Of a stretch of 64,000 bases of DNA, positions 31,572 through 40,322 are shown one piece after another. This DNA is from Gramella sp. MT6. GTDB lineage: Bacteria > Bacteroidota > Bacteroidia > Flavobacteriales > Flavobacteriaceae. A program made the translations under genes and the position numbers. The stretch is from positions 3,706,984 through 3,770,983 of the forward strand of contig NZ_CP048410.1 in assembly GCF_019357415.1 (NCBI RefSeq), given 5' to 3'. Under the pieces are notes generated by a model. The model saw only the letters and a program-made list of their open reading frames with translations, did no database searches and had not been told where the DNA came from. The number at the start of each line of letters is the position of its first letter. Within the stretch, counting starts at the first letter, position 1.

Positions 31572-32945
31572 TTGTACGCAATATTAGACATAGAGACGAC
31601 GGGTGGAAAATATAATGAAGAAGGGATCACCGAAATTGCAATCTATAAATTTGACGGTCACAAGGTAACCGACCAGTTTATTAGCCTTATTAACCCCGAA
31701 CAACCCATACAGCCCTTTGTGGTGAATCTTACCGGCATCAATAATAACATGCTTCGCAATGCACCTAAATTTTACGAGATAGCGAAGCGCGTGGTAGAGA
31801 TAACAGATGACTGCATCCTGGTTGCCCATAATGCCAAATTCGATTATCGCATCCTGCGCACTGAATTCAGAAGACTGGGCTTTGAATTTGAACGAAAAAG
31901 CCTTTGTACCGTAGAACTTTCCAAAAAACTAATTCCAGGACTTCCCTCCTACAGTTTGGGAAAACTGGTGAGATCACTGGGAATTCCATTAAGTGACAGG
32001 CACCGTGCTGCTGGCGACGCTCAGGCAACCATCAAATTGTTTAAAATGTTGCTGGCCAAGGATGTTGAAAAAGACATCATGAAAGAACATGTGCGCAAGG
32101 AACCAAAAAGGAACCTGGACACTAAACTCGTTTTTATACTCGAGGAATTACCTTCAGAAACAGGGGTCTATTATTTTCATGATGAAAACGGGGAGATCAT
32201 TTACGTTGGTAAGTCAAGAAATATCAGGAAACGTGTGAATCAGCATTTCACGAATGATAATCCCAAGTCCAGGGAAATGCAACGCAAAGTAGCTTCGGTA
32301 TCCTATGAACTTACCGGGAATGAATTGATAGCTCTTTTAAAGGAGAACCAGGAGATAAAGGAAATCAAGCCCAGATATAACCGTGCTTTGAAAAAGGATA
32401 TTTTCAGCCATGCCCTATACCATTCAGTAGATGAAAATGGTTATGTGAATTTTAAAATAGGCCGGGCACATAAAACAAAGAAAAATATCACCACCTTTAG
32501 CTCACTGAGATCTGCGAAAAACTCTTTGACCAAATGGGTTGAAGAATATGAGCTTTGCGAGCGGCTTTCAGGTTTACACGGTGGGACGGGTAACTGTTTT
32601 GCCTATACTATTAAAAGTTGTCATGGAGCCTGCCTGGAAGAAGAAACACCGGAAGAATATAATGATAGAGCAGAAAAATTGATAGACAGGTATTCTTACG
32701 AAAATCAAAATATGCTGCTTATTGGTCGTGGCCGTGAGGTAGATGAAAAAAGTGCTTTGTTAATTGAAGATGGGGAGTTTAAAGGAGTTGGTTATTTCAA
32801 TCTTAATCATCAGATCAATAAACTGGATATCATTAGATCTATCATTACACCCATGAACAACAATAGGGACGCTGAACATATCATTCAGAGTTTTTTACGA
32901 AAGAAACATAATTTCAAAATCGTCCAGTTATCCATACAGGATTAA
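31572..32945 (+). CDS. DnaQ-like 3'-5' exonuclease fused to a GIY-YIG (UvrC-like) domain
   Basis: 457 residues from TTG 31572. N-terminal DEDDh exonuclease: LDIETTGG (DxE), VAHNAKFDYRILRTEF and HRAAGDAQATIKLF. After a linker, a GIY-YIG domain begins near 195: SETGVYYFHDENGEIIYVGKSRNIRKRVNQHF and NELIALLKENQEIKEIKPRYNRAL. A C-terminal region resembles the UvrC-related cysteine part (YELCERLSGLHGG, CFAYTIKSCHGAC). This fusion is known in Bacteroidota and some Actinobacteria, annotated as an exonuclease with UvrC domain; its role in repair is not settled. Neighbouring genes do not add detail. Confidence 0.9.
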   Translation: MYAILDIETTGGKYNEEGITEIAIYKFDGHKVTDQFISLINPEQPIQPFVVNLTGINNNMLRNAPKFYEIAKRVVEITDDCILVAHNAKFDYRILRTEFRRLGFEFERKSLCTVELSKKLIPGLPSYSLGKLVRSLGIPLSDRHRAAGDAQATIKLFKMLLAKDVEKDIMKEHVRKEPKRNLDTKLVFILEELPSETGVYYFHDENGEIIYVGKSRNIRKRVNQHFTNDNPKSREMQRKVASVSYELTGNELIALLKENQEIKEIKPRYNRALKKDIFSHALYHSVDENGYVNFKIGRAHKTKKNITTFSSLRSAKNSLTKWVEEYELCERLSGLHGGTGNCFAYTIKSCHGACLEEETPEEYNDRAEKLIDRYSYENQNMLLIGRGREVDEKSALLIEDGEFKGVGYFNLNHQINKLDIIRSIITPMNNNRDAEHIIQSFLRKKHNFKIVQLSIQD

Positions 32946-32977
32946 GCTTCGGGATTTTTTCATATTTTTAACCTACT

Positions 32978-33808
32978 GTGGAAGACCAAAAAAAATCAAT
33001 GCCGCCCTGGAAATCAAAGCTTCATGAAGTGATCTATGAGGCAGATACCCCTGCAGGTAAAATTTTTGATATCTCGTTGCTTATAGTCATCATCATCAGT
33101 GTTGCCCTTGTAATGATGGAGAGCGTAACCTGGATGATAGAGAAATATGCCTATGAGTTCTATATCGCGGAATGGATCATTACGGCAATTTTCAGTATTG
33201 AATATGTCCTTCGTATCATCGCCATTAATAAACCTAAGCGATATATTTTCAGTTTTTATGGCATCGTAGACCTTCTTTCTACCTTGCCAAGCTATATTGG
33301 TTTTATCTTTGGAGGAGCAAACCTTCTTTTTGCCATAAGGGCCTTAAGATTATTAAGAGTTTTTAGAGTATTGAAGGTAACCCGTTATATCGGGGAATCC
33401 CGAAAATTGATCGATGCCTTAAGGAACAGCCGTGCTAAGATCTTTGTCTTTCTATTCGCCGTACTCATTATTTGTATCATTGCGGGTACCCTTATGCACC
33501 TTGTAGAAGGGAAAGGCGGTGGTTTCGATAATATCCCGCTAAGTATCTATTGGTGTATTGTTACCCTTACCACGGTTGGTTTTGGAGATATTGCCCCGGT
33601 AACCCCGCTGGGAAGGCTTATAGCTTCCCTTATCATGATCACTGGTTACGGTATTATCGCGGTTCCTACCGGGATTGTTAGTGCTGAGTATAGCAAGGCA
33701 ACAGAAAAGCCTATACAGAATACCCAGGTTTGTCAAAATTGTAATGCCAGCAGGCACCAGGATGGAGCAAAATATTGCCATAAATGTGGATTCCCATTGA
33801 ATGATTAA
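32978..33808 (+). CDS. Voltage-gated-like potassium channel with C-terminal zinc ribbon
   Basis: 276 residues from GTG 32978. A six-helix channel: S1 near 30-50, S4 with repeated Arg (AIRALRLLRVFRVLKVTRYIG), pore filter TLTTVGFGDIAP, then S6 MITGYGIIAVPTGIVSAEY. The last about 30 residues form a CxxC...CxxC zinc ribbon (CQNCNASRHQDGAKYCHKCG). It should conduct K+ across the inner membrane. The gene overlaps miaA by 8 nt. The zinc ribbon on a channel is a detail seen in some bacteroidotal and archaeal homologues (memory), function unknown. Confidence 0.88.
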   Translation: MEDQKKSMPPWKSKLHEVIYEADTPAGKIFDISLLIVIIISVALVMMESVTWMIEKYAYEFYIAEWIITAIFSIEYVLRIIAINKPKRYIFSFYGIVDLLSTLPSYIGFIFGGANLLFAIRALRLLRVFRVLKVTRYIGESRKLIDALRNSRAKIFVFLFAVLIICIIAGTLMHLVEGKGGGFDNIPLSIYWCIVTLTTVGFGDIAPVTPLGRLIASLIMITGYGIIAVPTGIVSAEYSKATEKPIQNTQVCQNCNASRHQDGAKYCHKCGFPLND

Positions 33809-34709
33809 TTACCTGATCAATATTATAGGCCCTACAGCCATCGGAAAGACCTCGCTTTCTATAGAAGTTGCCAAACATTTTAATACAGAGATCATTTCTG
33901 CAGATTCCCGGCAATTCTTTAAAGAAATGAAGATAGGAACTGCTGTTCCTGAAAAGGAAGAACTGGAAGCTGCTCCGCACCATTTTATTCAGCATATCTC
34001 TGTTGAAGACAATTACTCCGTGGGAGATTTTGAAAGGGAAGCCATTGAGAAACTTGAGAAGTTATTCCAATCATACGATCTTGTGGTCATGGTAGGTGGA
34101 AGTGGGTTATACATTAAAGCTGTAACCGAAGGCCTGGATGAATTCCCGGAGGTTGATCCTCAAATCCGGAAAAACCTGAATAAACACCTCGAAAAGGATG
34201 GGATAGACTGGTTACAGCAAAAGCTTTTTGTACTGGATCCAGATTATTATAAAACTGCCGATGTTCAAAATCCACATCGCTTAATCAGGGCATTGGAGAT
34301 CTGTATAGAAACAGGAAAACCATTTTCCAGTTTCCTGGAAAAGGAGAAGCAGGAGCGCGATTTCAAAACTATAAGTATAGGCCTTACGGCAGAAAGGGAA
34401 TTGATCTATGATCGCATTAATAAAAGGGTAGATCTTATGATCGAAAATGGCCTGGTAGAAGATGCCAGGTCTCTATATCCCAAACGAGACTTCAATGCTT
34501 TGAATACTGTTGGATACAAGGAGCTATTTCAGTATTTTGATGGTGAGACAGACCTTGAAACAGCAATTTCAGAAATAAAAAAGAATACCCGCCGGTTTGC
34601 GAAAAGACAGCTTACCTGGTTCAGAAAAGATGAAAATATCAAGTGGTTTGAATATAATGAGGATCCAGAAGTGATCTTCAGTTATATAGAAGAACGGATC
34701 AATACTTAA
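33801..34709 (+). CDS. miaA: tRNA dimethylallyltransferase
   Basis: 302 residues. P-loop GPTAIGKTSLS at 10-20, the conserved SADSRQFF with the catalytic Asp, GTAVPEKEELEAAPHHFI, GGSGLYIKAVTEGLD and NTVGYKELFQYFDG are all present. MiaA adds the dimethylallyl group to A37 of tRNAs reading UNN codons. Starts 8 nt inside the channel gene; its last 11 nt overlap the 3' end of the convergent T9SS gene. Length is normal. Confidence 0.95.
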   Translation: MINYLINIIGPTAIGKTSLSIEVAKHFNTEIISADSRQFFKEMKIGTAVPEKEELEAAPHHFIQHISVEDNYSVGDFEREAIEKLEKLFQSYDLVVMVGGSGLYIKAVTEGLDEFPEVDPQIRKNLNKHLEKDGIDWLQQKLFVLDPDYYKTADVQNPHRLIRALEICIETGKPFSSFLEKEKQERDFKTISIGLTAERELIYDRINKRVDLMIENGLVEDARSLYPKRDFNALNTVGYKELFQYFDGETDLETAISEIKKNTRRFAKRQLTWFRKDENIKWFEYNEDPEVIFSYIEERINT

Positions 34710-37700
34710 AAATAAATCTTTTTGTAAGCGTTCTCTCGTTGGTAACGATCTTAACTACATAAACCGATTCCTGTAAAGGTCCTACTTCCATAGGATATTC
34801 GGTTGCTGTACTTTCGTAATCTCTTGCCGCGATAAACCTTCCGCGATGATCAAAAACTTCAATTCTTTCAATAAGAACATCTGCCGGAGTGGCTATTTTA
34901 AAACTTCCGGTATTTGGATTAGGATAGATAAAAATATATTCAGAACCTTCTCCAAAATCATTACAGAAACCTTCATTATCTAAAACGGTCACCATCGCTG
35001 TTCTGGTAGAACTATTTCCACTGCTGTCTTCAGCCGTCACCAGGATCTCATTCTCACCTAAATTCTTGCAGGTGAAAGCCGAATGGCTAAGCGTATATAT
35101 AATCTCTCCATTACAATTATCTCGTGAACCTGCATCCAGGTCATTAAAAGTTAAAGTAGCCACACCCGCCTCGTTAAGAGAAACCTCCAGGTCATTTAAA
35201 GCCAATACCGGTGCAGACATATCTATTACCTCCACCACTATTTCGCATGATCCTTCCTGTTTTCCTGTATAAACCAGAGTGACGGTATTTTCGCCAATAT
35301 CCTCACAACTAAAAAATCTTTCGGTCGCCCCAAACTCGATGCCTTCAACATTCCCGCTGTAGAGATCTTCAATATTCAATTCAGCAGAACCTTCAGAGTT
35401 AAGACTAAGCGTTAGTCTTTCTACGCAACTGAATTCGCCGTTCCCGTCTTCGACATTTATAGAAACAAAGATGATATTAGAATTTAATTCACCGTCATTG
35501 GCTATATAGGTAAAATAATCCTGCCCGAAAAAGTCCTGATCTGGCGTATAAGTAAATGATCCGTCTGCATTGAGATCCAAAGTTCCATTGGAAACATTGT
35601 CCTGCAAAATAACCGTAAGTTCATCATTCTCGGGATCTGTATCGTTCACCAGAACTCCGTTCGAGGCAGAAACCTCTAATGTGGTATTTATACTGGTCGT
35701 GTATTCATCATCTATGGCGACTGGAGGCTGGTTAACTCCCGAACCATTCAGCACCACATTTACTGTGGTCTGACAGGTATCTGTATTACCAGCTTCGTCG
35801 GTAACGGTAAGGGTGACAATATTGGCACCAAGATCCGCAGAAGTGAATTCGGTTTTATCCAGACTTAAATTGATCTCACTACAATTTGCAAAGGACCCGT
35901 TATCCAGGTCTTCGGGTTGAATCGTTACTGTTTCACCTTCGTCAAGTTGGATCTGAAAATCTGATCTGCAAATTGCCTGAGGCTGATCCTCAAGGGAAAC
36001 ATAAAGATTACAGGTTTTGCTTTCTCCCTGATAAGATACTGTTACCTCAACCTCTATATCTTCGAATAGCTGGGTTCCGGAAGTTATAGACTGCTCAAAA
36101 TCTGCCTCTGCAGGGCTATACTCCAGGATCTCGCTGAAATCTGGCAGAAAATATTCGCAGTTTTCATCTGGCGCAAGTTTATACTCTACGATAAGACAGG
36201 AAAAGTCAATTTCTCCTGGTTCTTCTACAATTACATTCACGGTAAATTCACAAAAGTCCAGATTTCCGGCCGCATCGTTAACCGTGAGAGTGATCACATT
36301 TTCCCCTTCATCGGCGCTGGAAAGAGAGTTGCGGTCCAGATTATAGGTAGCTATCTGGCAATTATCTGAACTCCCAGCATCAAAATCTTCCGCATTTAGT
36401 TGAATGGTTTCCCCTTCTGCGAGGCGAATTTCAGTATCACCCACACACCTTGCTACCGGATCTTCCTCGTCTACTGGTGAAAGATAAATTCTACAGGAAT
36501 CTGATTGATCTTCAAAAGTCGCGGTTACGGTCACATAGGAATCGCTATTAGGCTGAAATACGGAGCCAGCTTCGATATCCTGATCTATGACCGCGCCATC
36601 GATATTTGCGGTTGCGATCCCGGAAAAATCCGGAACTTTATAAACGCAGTTCTCATCTGCCAATACAGCGTAACTACCCGGACAGGTTAAATCCAGAACC
36701 TCGGATTCTTCCCTTACCTCAACAGTAAAAGTGCAGGTATCGGTATGCCTGGTATCATCAGTAACTGTAATAGTGACCTGTGTCGTTATGTTAATACTGG
36801 TTCCAGATTGTGGTTCCTGGGTAACCTCATAAGCACTACAATCACGAACTTCGACTTCTTCAGTATAATTACCTAATTGATGTACCCCTCCTTCCTCTAT
36901 AGTCACTATATCGTTGAGGCTATCACAATTAAGGATCTCTGGAGCAGTTTCATCCAGAACAGGAACGTCGAAGGTACAATCCCCTACCAGTTCATTGCCG
37001 TCATAAACTTCTAAGGTAACTCTTACCGCATCAGGGTTTCTTATATAAGTTTGCCGAACAACAGGATTCTCGATATTTTGAAAATTGGTGACACTTCCCC
37101 TGTAATCTGGAACCTCAAAATCACAATTTTCAGCGAGGGTTATTGGTTCGAAATCTCCTTCCTGGGGACAATCGAAATTTGGCTCGGCCTGAGGAGTGAC
37201 AGTAATACTAACTGATACCACGTTCGAATTCAATTCTCCATCATTCGCTGCATAAGTAAAAGAATCAGATCCTGTATAATTTGGATCAGGTGTATAAATA
37301 AAAGATCCATTAGGCCTCAACTCTAGCGTTCCATTAGAAACATCAGTCTGCAAAACAGCCGTTAAAGGATCATTCTCAGGATCGGTATCATTAATCAGTA
37401 CCCCTGGAGCAACTTCACTTAAAGTTTGATTTTCTATAACCGTATATGAATCGGCAACTGCGCTCGGAGCTTGATTAGGTTCTGGAGTGACAGTAATACT
37501 TACTGACACCACGTTCGAATTCAATTCTCCATCATTCGCTGCATAAGTAAAAGAATCAGTTCCTGTATAATTTGGATCAGGTGTATAAATAAAAGATCCA
37601 TTAGGCCTCAACTCTAGCGTTCCATTAGAAACATCAGTCTGCAAAACAGCCGTTAAAAGATCATTCTCAGGATCAGTATCATTAATCAGTACCCCTGGAG

Positions 37701-39342
37701 CAGCTTCATTTAAGGTTTGATTTTCTATAACCGTATATGAATCGGCAACTGCGCTCGGAGCTTGATTAGGTTCTGGAGTTACCGTAATACTTACTGATAC
37801 CACGTTCGAATTCAATTCTCCATCATTCGCTGCATAAGTAAAAGAATCAGATCCTGTATAATTTGGATCAGGTGTATAAATAAAAGATCCATCAGGTCTC
37901 AACTCTAGCGTTCCATTAGAAACATCAGTCTGCAAAACAGCCGTTAAAGGATCATTCTCAGAATCAGTGTCATTAATCAATACACCGGGAGCAGCTTCAT
38001 TTAAGGTTTGATTTTCTATAACCGTATATGAATCGTCTACGGCATTTGGAGGCTGGTTATTTGTCTCTTCTCCAGTAACAGTTACTTGAACTGTACAAGT
38101 ATCCTCATTTCCCGCGTTATCAGTAACAGTCATTACTACATCAAAATCCCCGGTTTCAGTAAATGTTGTTTTAGAAAGACTAATATCCTTAATCCCGCAG
38201 TTATCGGTTGATCCATTATTAACATCTTCTACACTAATTGAGGCTGAGCCATTTACGAGTTGTAAATCAAAATCTCCTCCACAATTAGCAACTGGATCGG
38301 TTAAATCAAAAGAAGGACTACGTTCATAGATCTCTAAATCAAATTGTAATGAAGTTCCATTAATATTCGCATTATTTAAATATAACTTGGTATTACAATT
38401 ATGATCATTAATTGTGATATCTACCGGAAATCTAATCTGATTGTCCTGATAATAATATTCAAATTCCTTATTAGAATTAAAAATTTTAAATCCGAATTCA
38501 TTTCTATCAATTCCTTCCTGGATATTAGATGCTAAGATTAATAAGTCAAGGAAACCTAGTTCGTCGTAGTTTAAAAATTTTTCAAAATCTACTCTTCCGG
38601 CATATTCTACGACATGAATAAAATCAAATTCATCAACAACCACACTACCAGGTGAAATTATATTTGATAATGTGCCTTGAAAATTTAAATTCGAATCGAA
38701 ATAAAGGACTTGTGGATTATCATCTCCAGCCTGACTAACATATAAAGTAGATTTTGAGTCTACATCCAATCTAAAGGGAATTTCCACAGAATTCGTTTGA
38801 TCTAAAAGAATTCCATTACTATCAAAAACTCTTATTCTGCTTTCTTCTTCGCTTTCACAGGTTGAACCATCATAATATTCTGCAACATAAATATTATCAT
38901 TAATATCTATTGCTAACCCTAAAGGTCTGAAATATGAATAAGCAATCTCATTTTCAAAATCTCCATTAGAATTAAAGATTTTAACTTTTCCATTATCTAA
39001 ACAACTTCCACTCTCAAAATAATCTGCAATGTAAATATTACCTGAACTATCTATTTCAATATCCAACGGATCTTGTAATAGATTGCCTGGAATCAATTTC
39101 TCCTGATTCATGCTACCATCCGGATTTCTTTTATCAACTCCATTTCCGAAAGAAAGAGTGTAAATAAAGCCTTGAGAGTCTACAGCGACAGAAATTATTA
39201 TATTTTCTAGTGAAGAGGTACCAGCAGTACCCAGATCAACCCCTGTTAAATGATCATAAGCAGGAACAGTATTCTCCGGGCCCTGCCCATAAGCAAATCC
39301 AAAAGCGGAAAAATATAATAGTGCCGCAACTGCTATCCTCAT
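34699..39342 (-). CDS. Large T9SS cargo protein with NHL-like, HYR and cadherin-like repeats
   Basis: 1547 residues from ATG 39342, which gives signal peptide MRIAVAALLYFSAFGFAYG; a TTG at 39387 would add 15 residues. Domains in order: NHL/propeller-like segments (about 30-330), HYR-type domains with paired Cys (NCGIKDISLSKTTF, CTVQVTV), three near-identical 97-residue Cadherin-like/tandem-95 repeats (ENQTLNEAAPGVLINDTD ... DSFTYAANDGELNSNVV), more HYR domains and one divergent repeat copy. The end is a T9SS type A sorting domain (YPNPNTGSFKI ... RIEVFDHRGR ... YVVKIVTNE). Expected on the cell surface, in adhesion or matrix binding. It overlaps miaA by 11 nt. Confidence 0.9.
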   Translation of the reverse strand: MRIAVAALLYFSAFGFAYGQGPENTVPAYDHLTGVDLGTAGTSSLENIIISVAVDSQGFIYTLSFGNGVDKRNPDGSMNQEKLIPGNLLQDPLDIEIDSSGNIYIADYFESGSCLDNGKVKIFNSNGDFENEIAYSYFRPLGLAIDINDNIYVAEYYDGSTCESEEESRIRVFDSNGILLDQTNSVEIPFRLDVDSKSTLYVSQAGDDNPQVLYFDSNLNFQGTLSNIISPGSVVVDEFDFIHVVEYAGRVDFEKFLNYDELGFLDLLILASNIQEGIDRNEFGFKIFNSNKEFEYYYQDNQIRFPVDITINDHNCNTKLYLNNANINGTSLQFDLEIYERSPSFDLTDPVANCGGDFDLQLVNGSASISVEDVNNGSTDNCGIKDISLSKTTFTETGDFDVVMTVTDNAGNEDTCTVQVTVTGEETNNQPPNAVDDSYTVIENQTLNEAAPGVLINDTDSENDPLTAVLQTDVSNGTLELRPDGSFIYTPDPNYTGSDSFTYAANDGELNSNVVSVSITVTPEPNQAPSAVADSYTVIENQTLNEAAPGVLINDTDPENDLLTAVLQTDVSNGTLELRPNGSFIYTPDPNYTGTDSFTYAANDGELNSNVVSVSITVTPEPNQAPSAVADSYTVIENQTLSEVAPGVLINDTDPENDPLTAVLQTDVSNGTLELRPNGSFIYTPDPNYTGSDSFTYAANDGELNSNVVSVSITVTPQAEPNFDCPQEGDFEPITLAENCDFEVPDYRGSVTNFQNIENPVVRQTYIRNPDAVRVTLEVYDGNELVGDCTFDVPVLDETAPEILNCDSLNDIVTIEEGGVHQLGNYTEEVEVRDCSAYEVTQEPQSGTSINITTQVTITVTDDTRHTDTCTFTVEVREESEVLDLTCPGSYAVLADENCVYKVPDFSGIATANIDGAVIDQDIEAGSVFQPNSDSYVTVTATFEDQSDSCRIYLSPVDEEDPVARCVGDTEIRLAEGETIQLNAEDFDAGSSDNCQIATYNLDRNSLSSADEGENVITLTVNDAAGNLDFCEFTVNVIVEEPGEIDFSCLIVEYKLAPDENCEYFLPDFSEILEYSPAEADFEQSITSGTQLFEDIEVEVTVSYQGESKTCNLYVSLEDQPQAICRSDFQIQLDEGETVTIQPEDLDNGSFANCSEINLSLDKTEFTSADLGANIVTLTVTDEAGNTDTCQTTVNVVLNGSGVNQPPVAIDDEYTTSINTTLEVSASNGVLVNDTDPENDELTVILQDNVSNGTLDLNADGSFTYTPDQDFFGQDYFTYIANDGELNSNIIFVSINVEDGNGEFSCVERLTLSLNSEGSAELNIEDLYSGNVEGIEFGATERFFSCEDIGENTVTLVYTGKQEGSCEIVVEVIDMSAPVLALNDLEVSLNEAGVATLTFNDLDAGSRDNCNGEIIYTLSHSAFTCKNLGENEILVTAEDSSGNSSTRTAMVTVLDNEGFCNDFGEGSEYIFIYPNPNTGSFKIATPADVLIERIEVFDHRGRFIAARDYESTATEYPMEVGPLQESVYVVKIVTNERTLTKRFIFKY
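37188..38060 (-). repeat. Three tandem 291-bp repeats inside the T9SS cargo gene
   Basis: The same segment (for example CGTTCGAATTCAATTCTCC) starts at 37221, 37512 and 37803, exactly 291 bp apart; 97 codons per unit, so the frame is kept. Only a few bases differ between units, in contrast to the diverged fourth copy near 35450-35735. Boundaries are approximate. Confidence 0.85.
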
Positions 39343-39537
39343 AAGAGAAGACCCCTTAAAAAAAGATATATTGGCTTTACTTATCAAATTCCAGCAGGTT
39401 TGGTGAACGCCATAAAGATAAGTATTGTAGGAAAACCGTTCTTAAAATTATGCTAAGATTACGGGTATAGGTCCGCATTGGGACCAGGTAAGAAAAAACC
39501 GGGATCATTCGGGATCTCAGGATCCAGATCGAGATAT

Positions 39538-39573
39538 TTTACTGCATCACGGTTCTGGCCATGATGCAGTAAA
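39538..39573. repeat. Perfect 12-bp hairpin downstream of the response regulator gene
   Basis: TTTACTGCATCA (39538-39549) and TGATGCAGTAAA (39562-39573) are perfect complements around a 12-nt loop, with CCGGGA (39499) and TCCCGG (39574) as outer arms. It starts 24 nt past the regulator stop. No T run, so it may be a processing or stability hairpin or an imperfect terminator. Confidence 0.55.
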
Positions 39574-39596
39574 TCCCGGAAACTGAAAAATTTAAA

Positions 39597-40319
39597 CTAT
39601 GCTCCAGATTCTTCCTTGTTCTTTACAACAAGTCTGAAACCTTCACCATGGATATTCAGTATTTCCACGTTCTCGTCTTTTTTCAGGTATTTTCTAAGCT
39701 TGGCAATATAAACGTCCATACTTCTGGAGGTAAAGTAATTATCATCTCTCCAGATCTTAGTTAATGCCAGTTCTCTAGGCATCAGGTCATTCTCATGCAA
39801 AGCAAGTAATCTCAATAATTCATTCTCTTTTGGAGAAAGTTTTTGTGGCTCCTCATCTCTGAAAGTAAGGAATCTCAATTTTGAGTTCAGGTGGAAATCA
39901 CCGATCTCGAATTCAAACTGCTTAGAGTCTGCTACGCTATCTGTAGCTTTACGCTGCATGATAGCTTTGATCTTCATTAAAAGAACTTCAGAATCGAAAG
40001 GTTTGTTCAGGTAATCATCTGCTCCAACCTTATAACCCTTAAGTACATCTTCTTTCATTGCTTTCGCAGTTAAGAAGATAATTGGCACTTCCTCGTTCTT
40101 ATCACGAATCTCTTTTGCCAACGTAAATCCATCCTTGTAAGGCATCATTACGTCAAGGATACAAAGATCGAAATCGTCCTTCTTGAACTTTTCGAATCCT
40201 TCCATTCCGTTTTTTGCATGAGTTACCTCGTAATCATTCATTGCGAGGTAATCTTTCAGGACAGTTCCGAAATTCGGATCATCCTCAACTAATAAAATTT
40301 TCTTGTTTTCAGTTTCCAT
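39597..40319 (-). CDS. OmpR-family response regulator
   Basis: 240 residues. Receiver domain with Glu12-Asp13-Asp14, phospho-acceptor Asp56 (LCILDVMMP), Thr in IIFLTAKAM and Lys near 105; winged-helix DNA-binding domain (about 140-235: QKLSPKENELLRLLALHEND, SMDVYIAKLRKYL, NIHGEGFRLVV). It is transcribed 3 nt after the kinase gene. The pair resembles RprY/RprX of Bacteroides in arrangement, but that name is not proven here. Cytoplasmic, binds DNA. Confidence 0.92.
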   Translation of the reverse strand: METENKKILLVEDDPNFGTVLKDYLAMNDYEVTHAKNGMEGFEKFKKDDFDLCILDVMMPYKDGFTLAKEIRDKNEEVPIIFLTAKAMKEDVLKGYKVGADDYLNKPFDSEVLLMKIKAIMQRKATDSVADSKQFEFEIGDFHLNSKLRFLTFRDEEPQKLSPKENELLRLLALHENDLMPRELALTKIWRDDNYFTSRSMDVYIAKLRKYLKKDENVEILNIHGEGFRLVVKNKEESGA

Positions 40320-40322
40320 ATA

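Noticed and set aside
37188-38060. Evenly spaced repeats resembling a CRISPR array
   Set aside because: Unit is 291 bp, in frame and coding for 97-residue domains; no short direct repeats with unique spacers and no cas genes.
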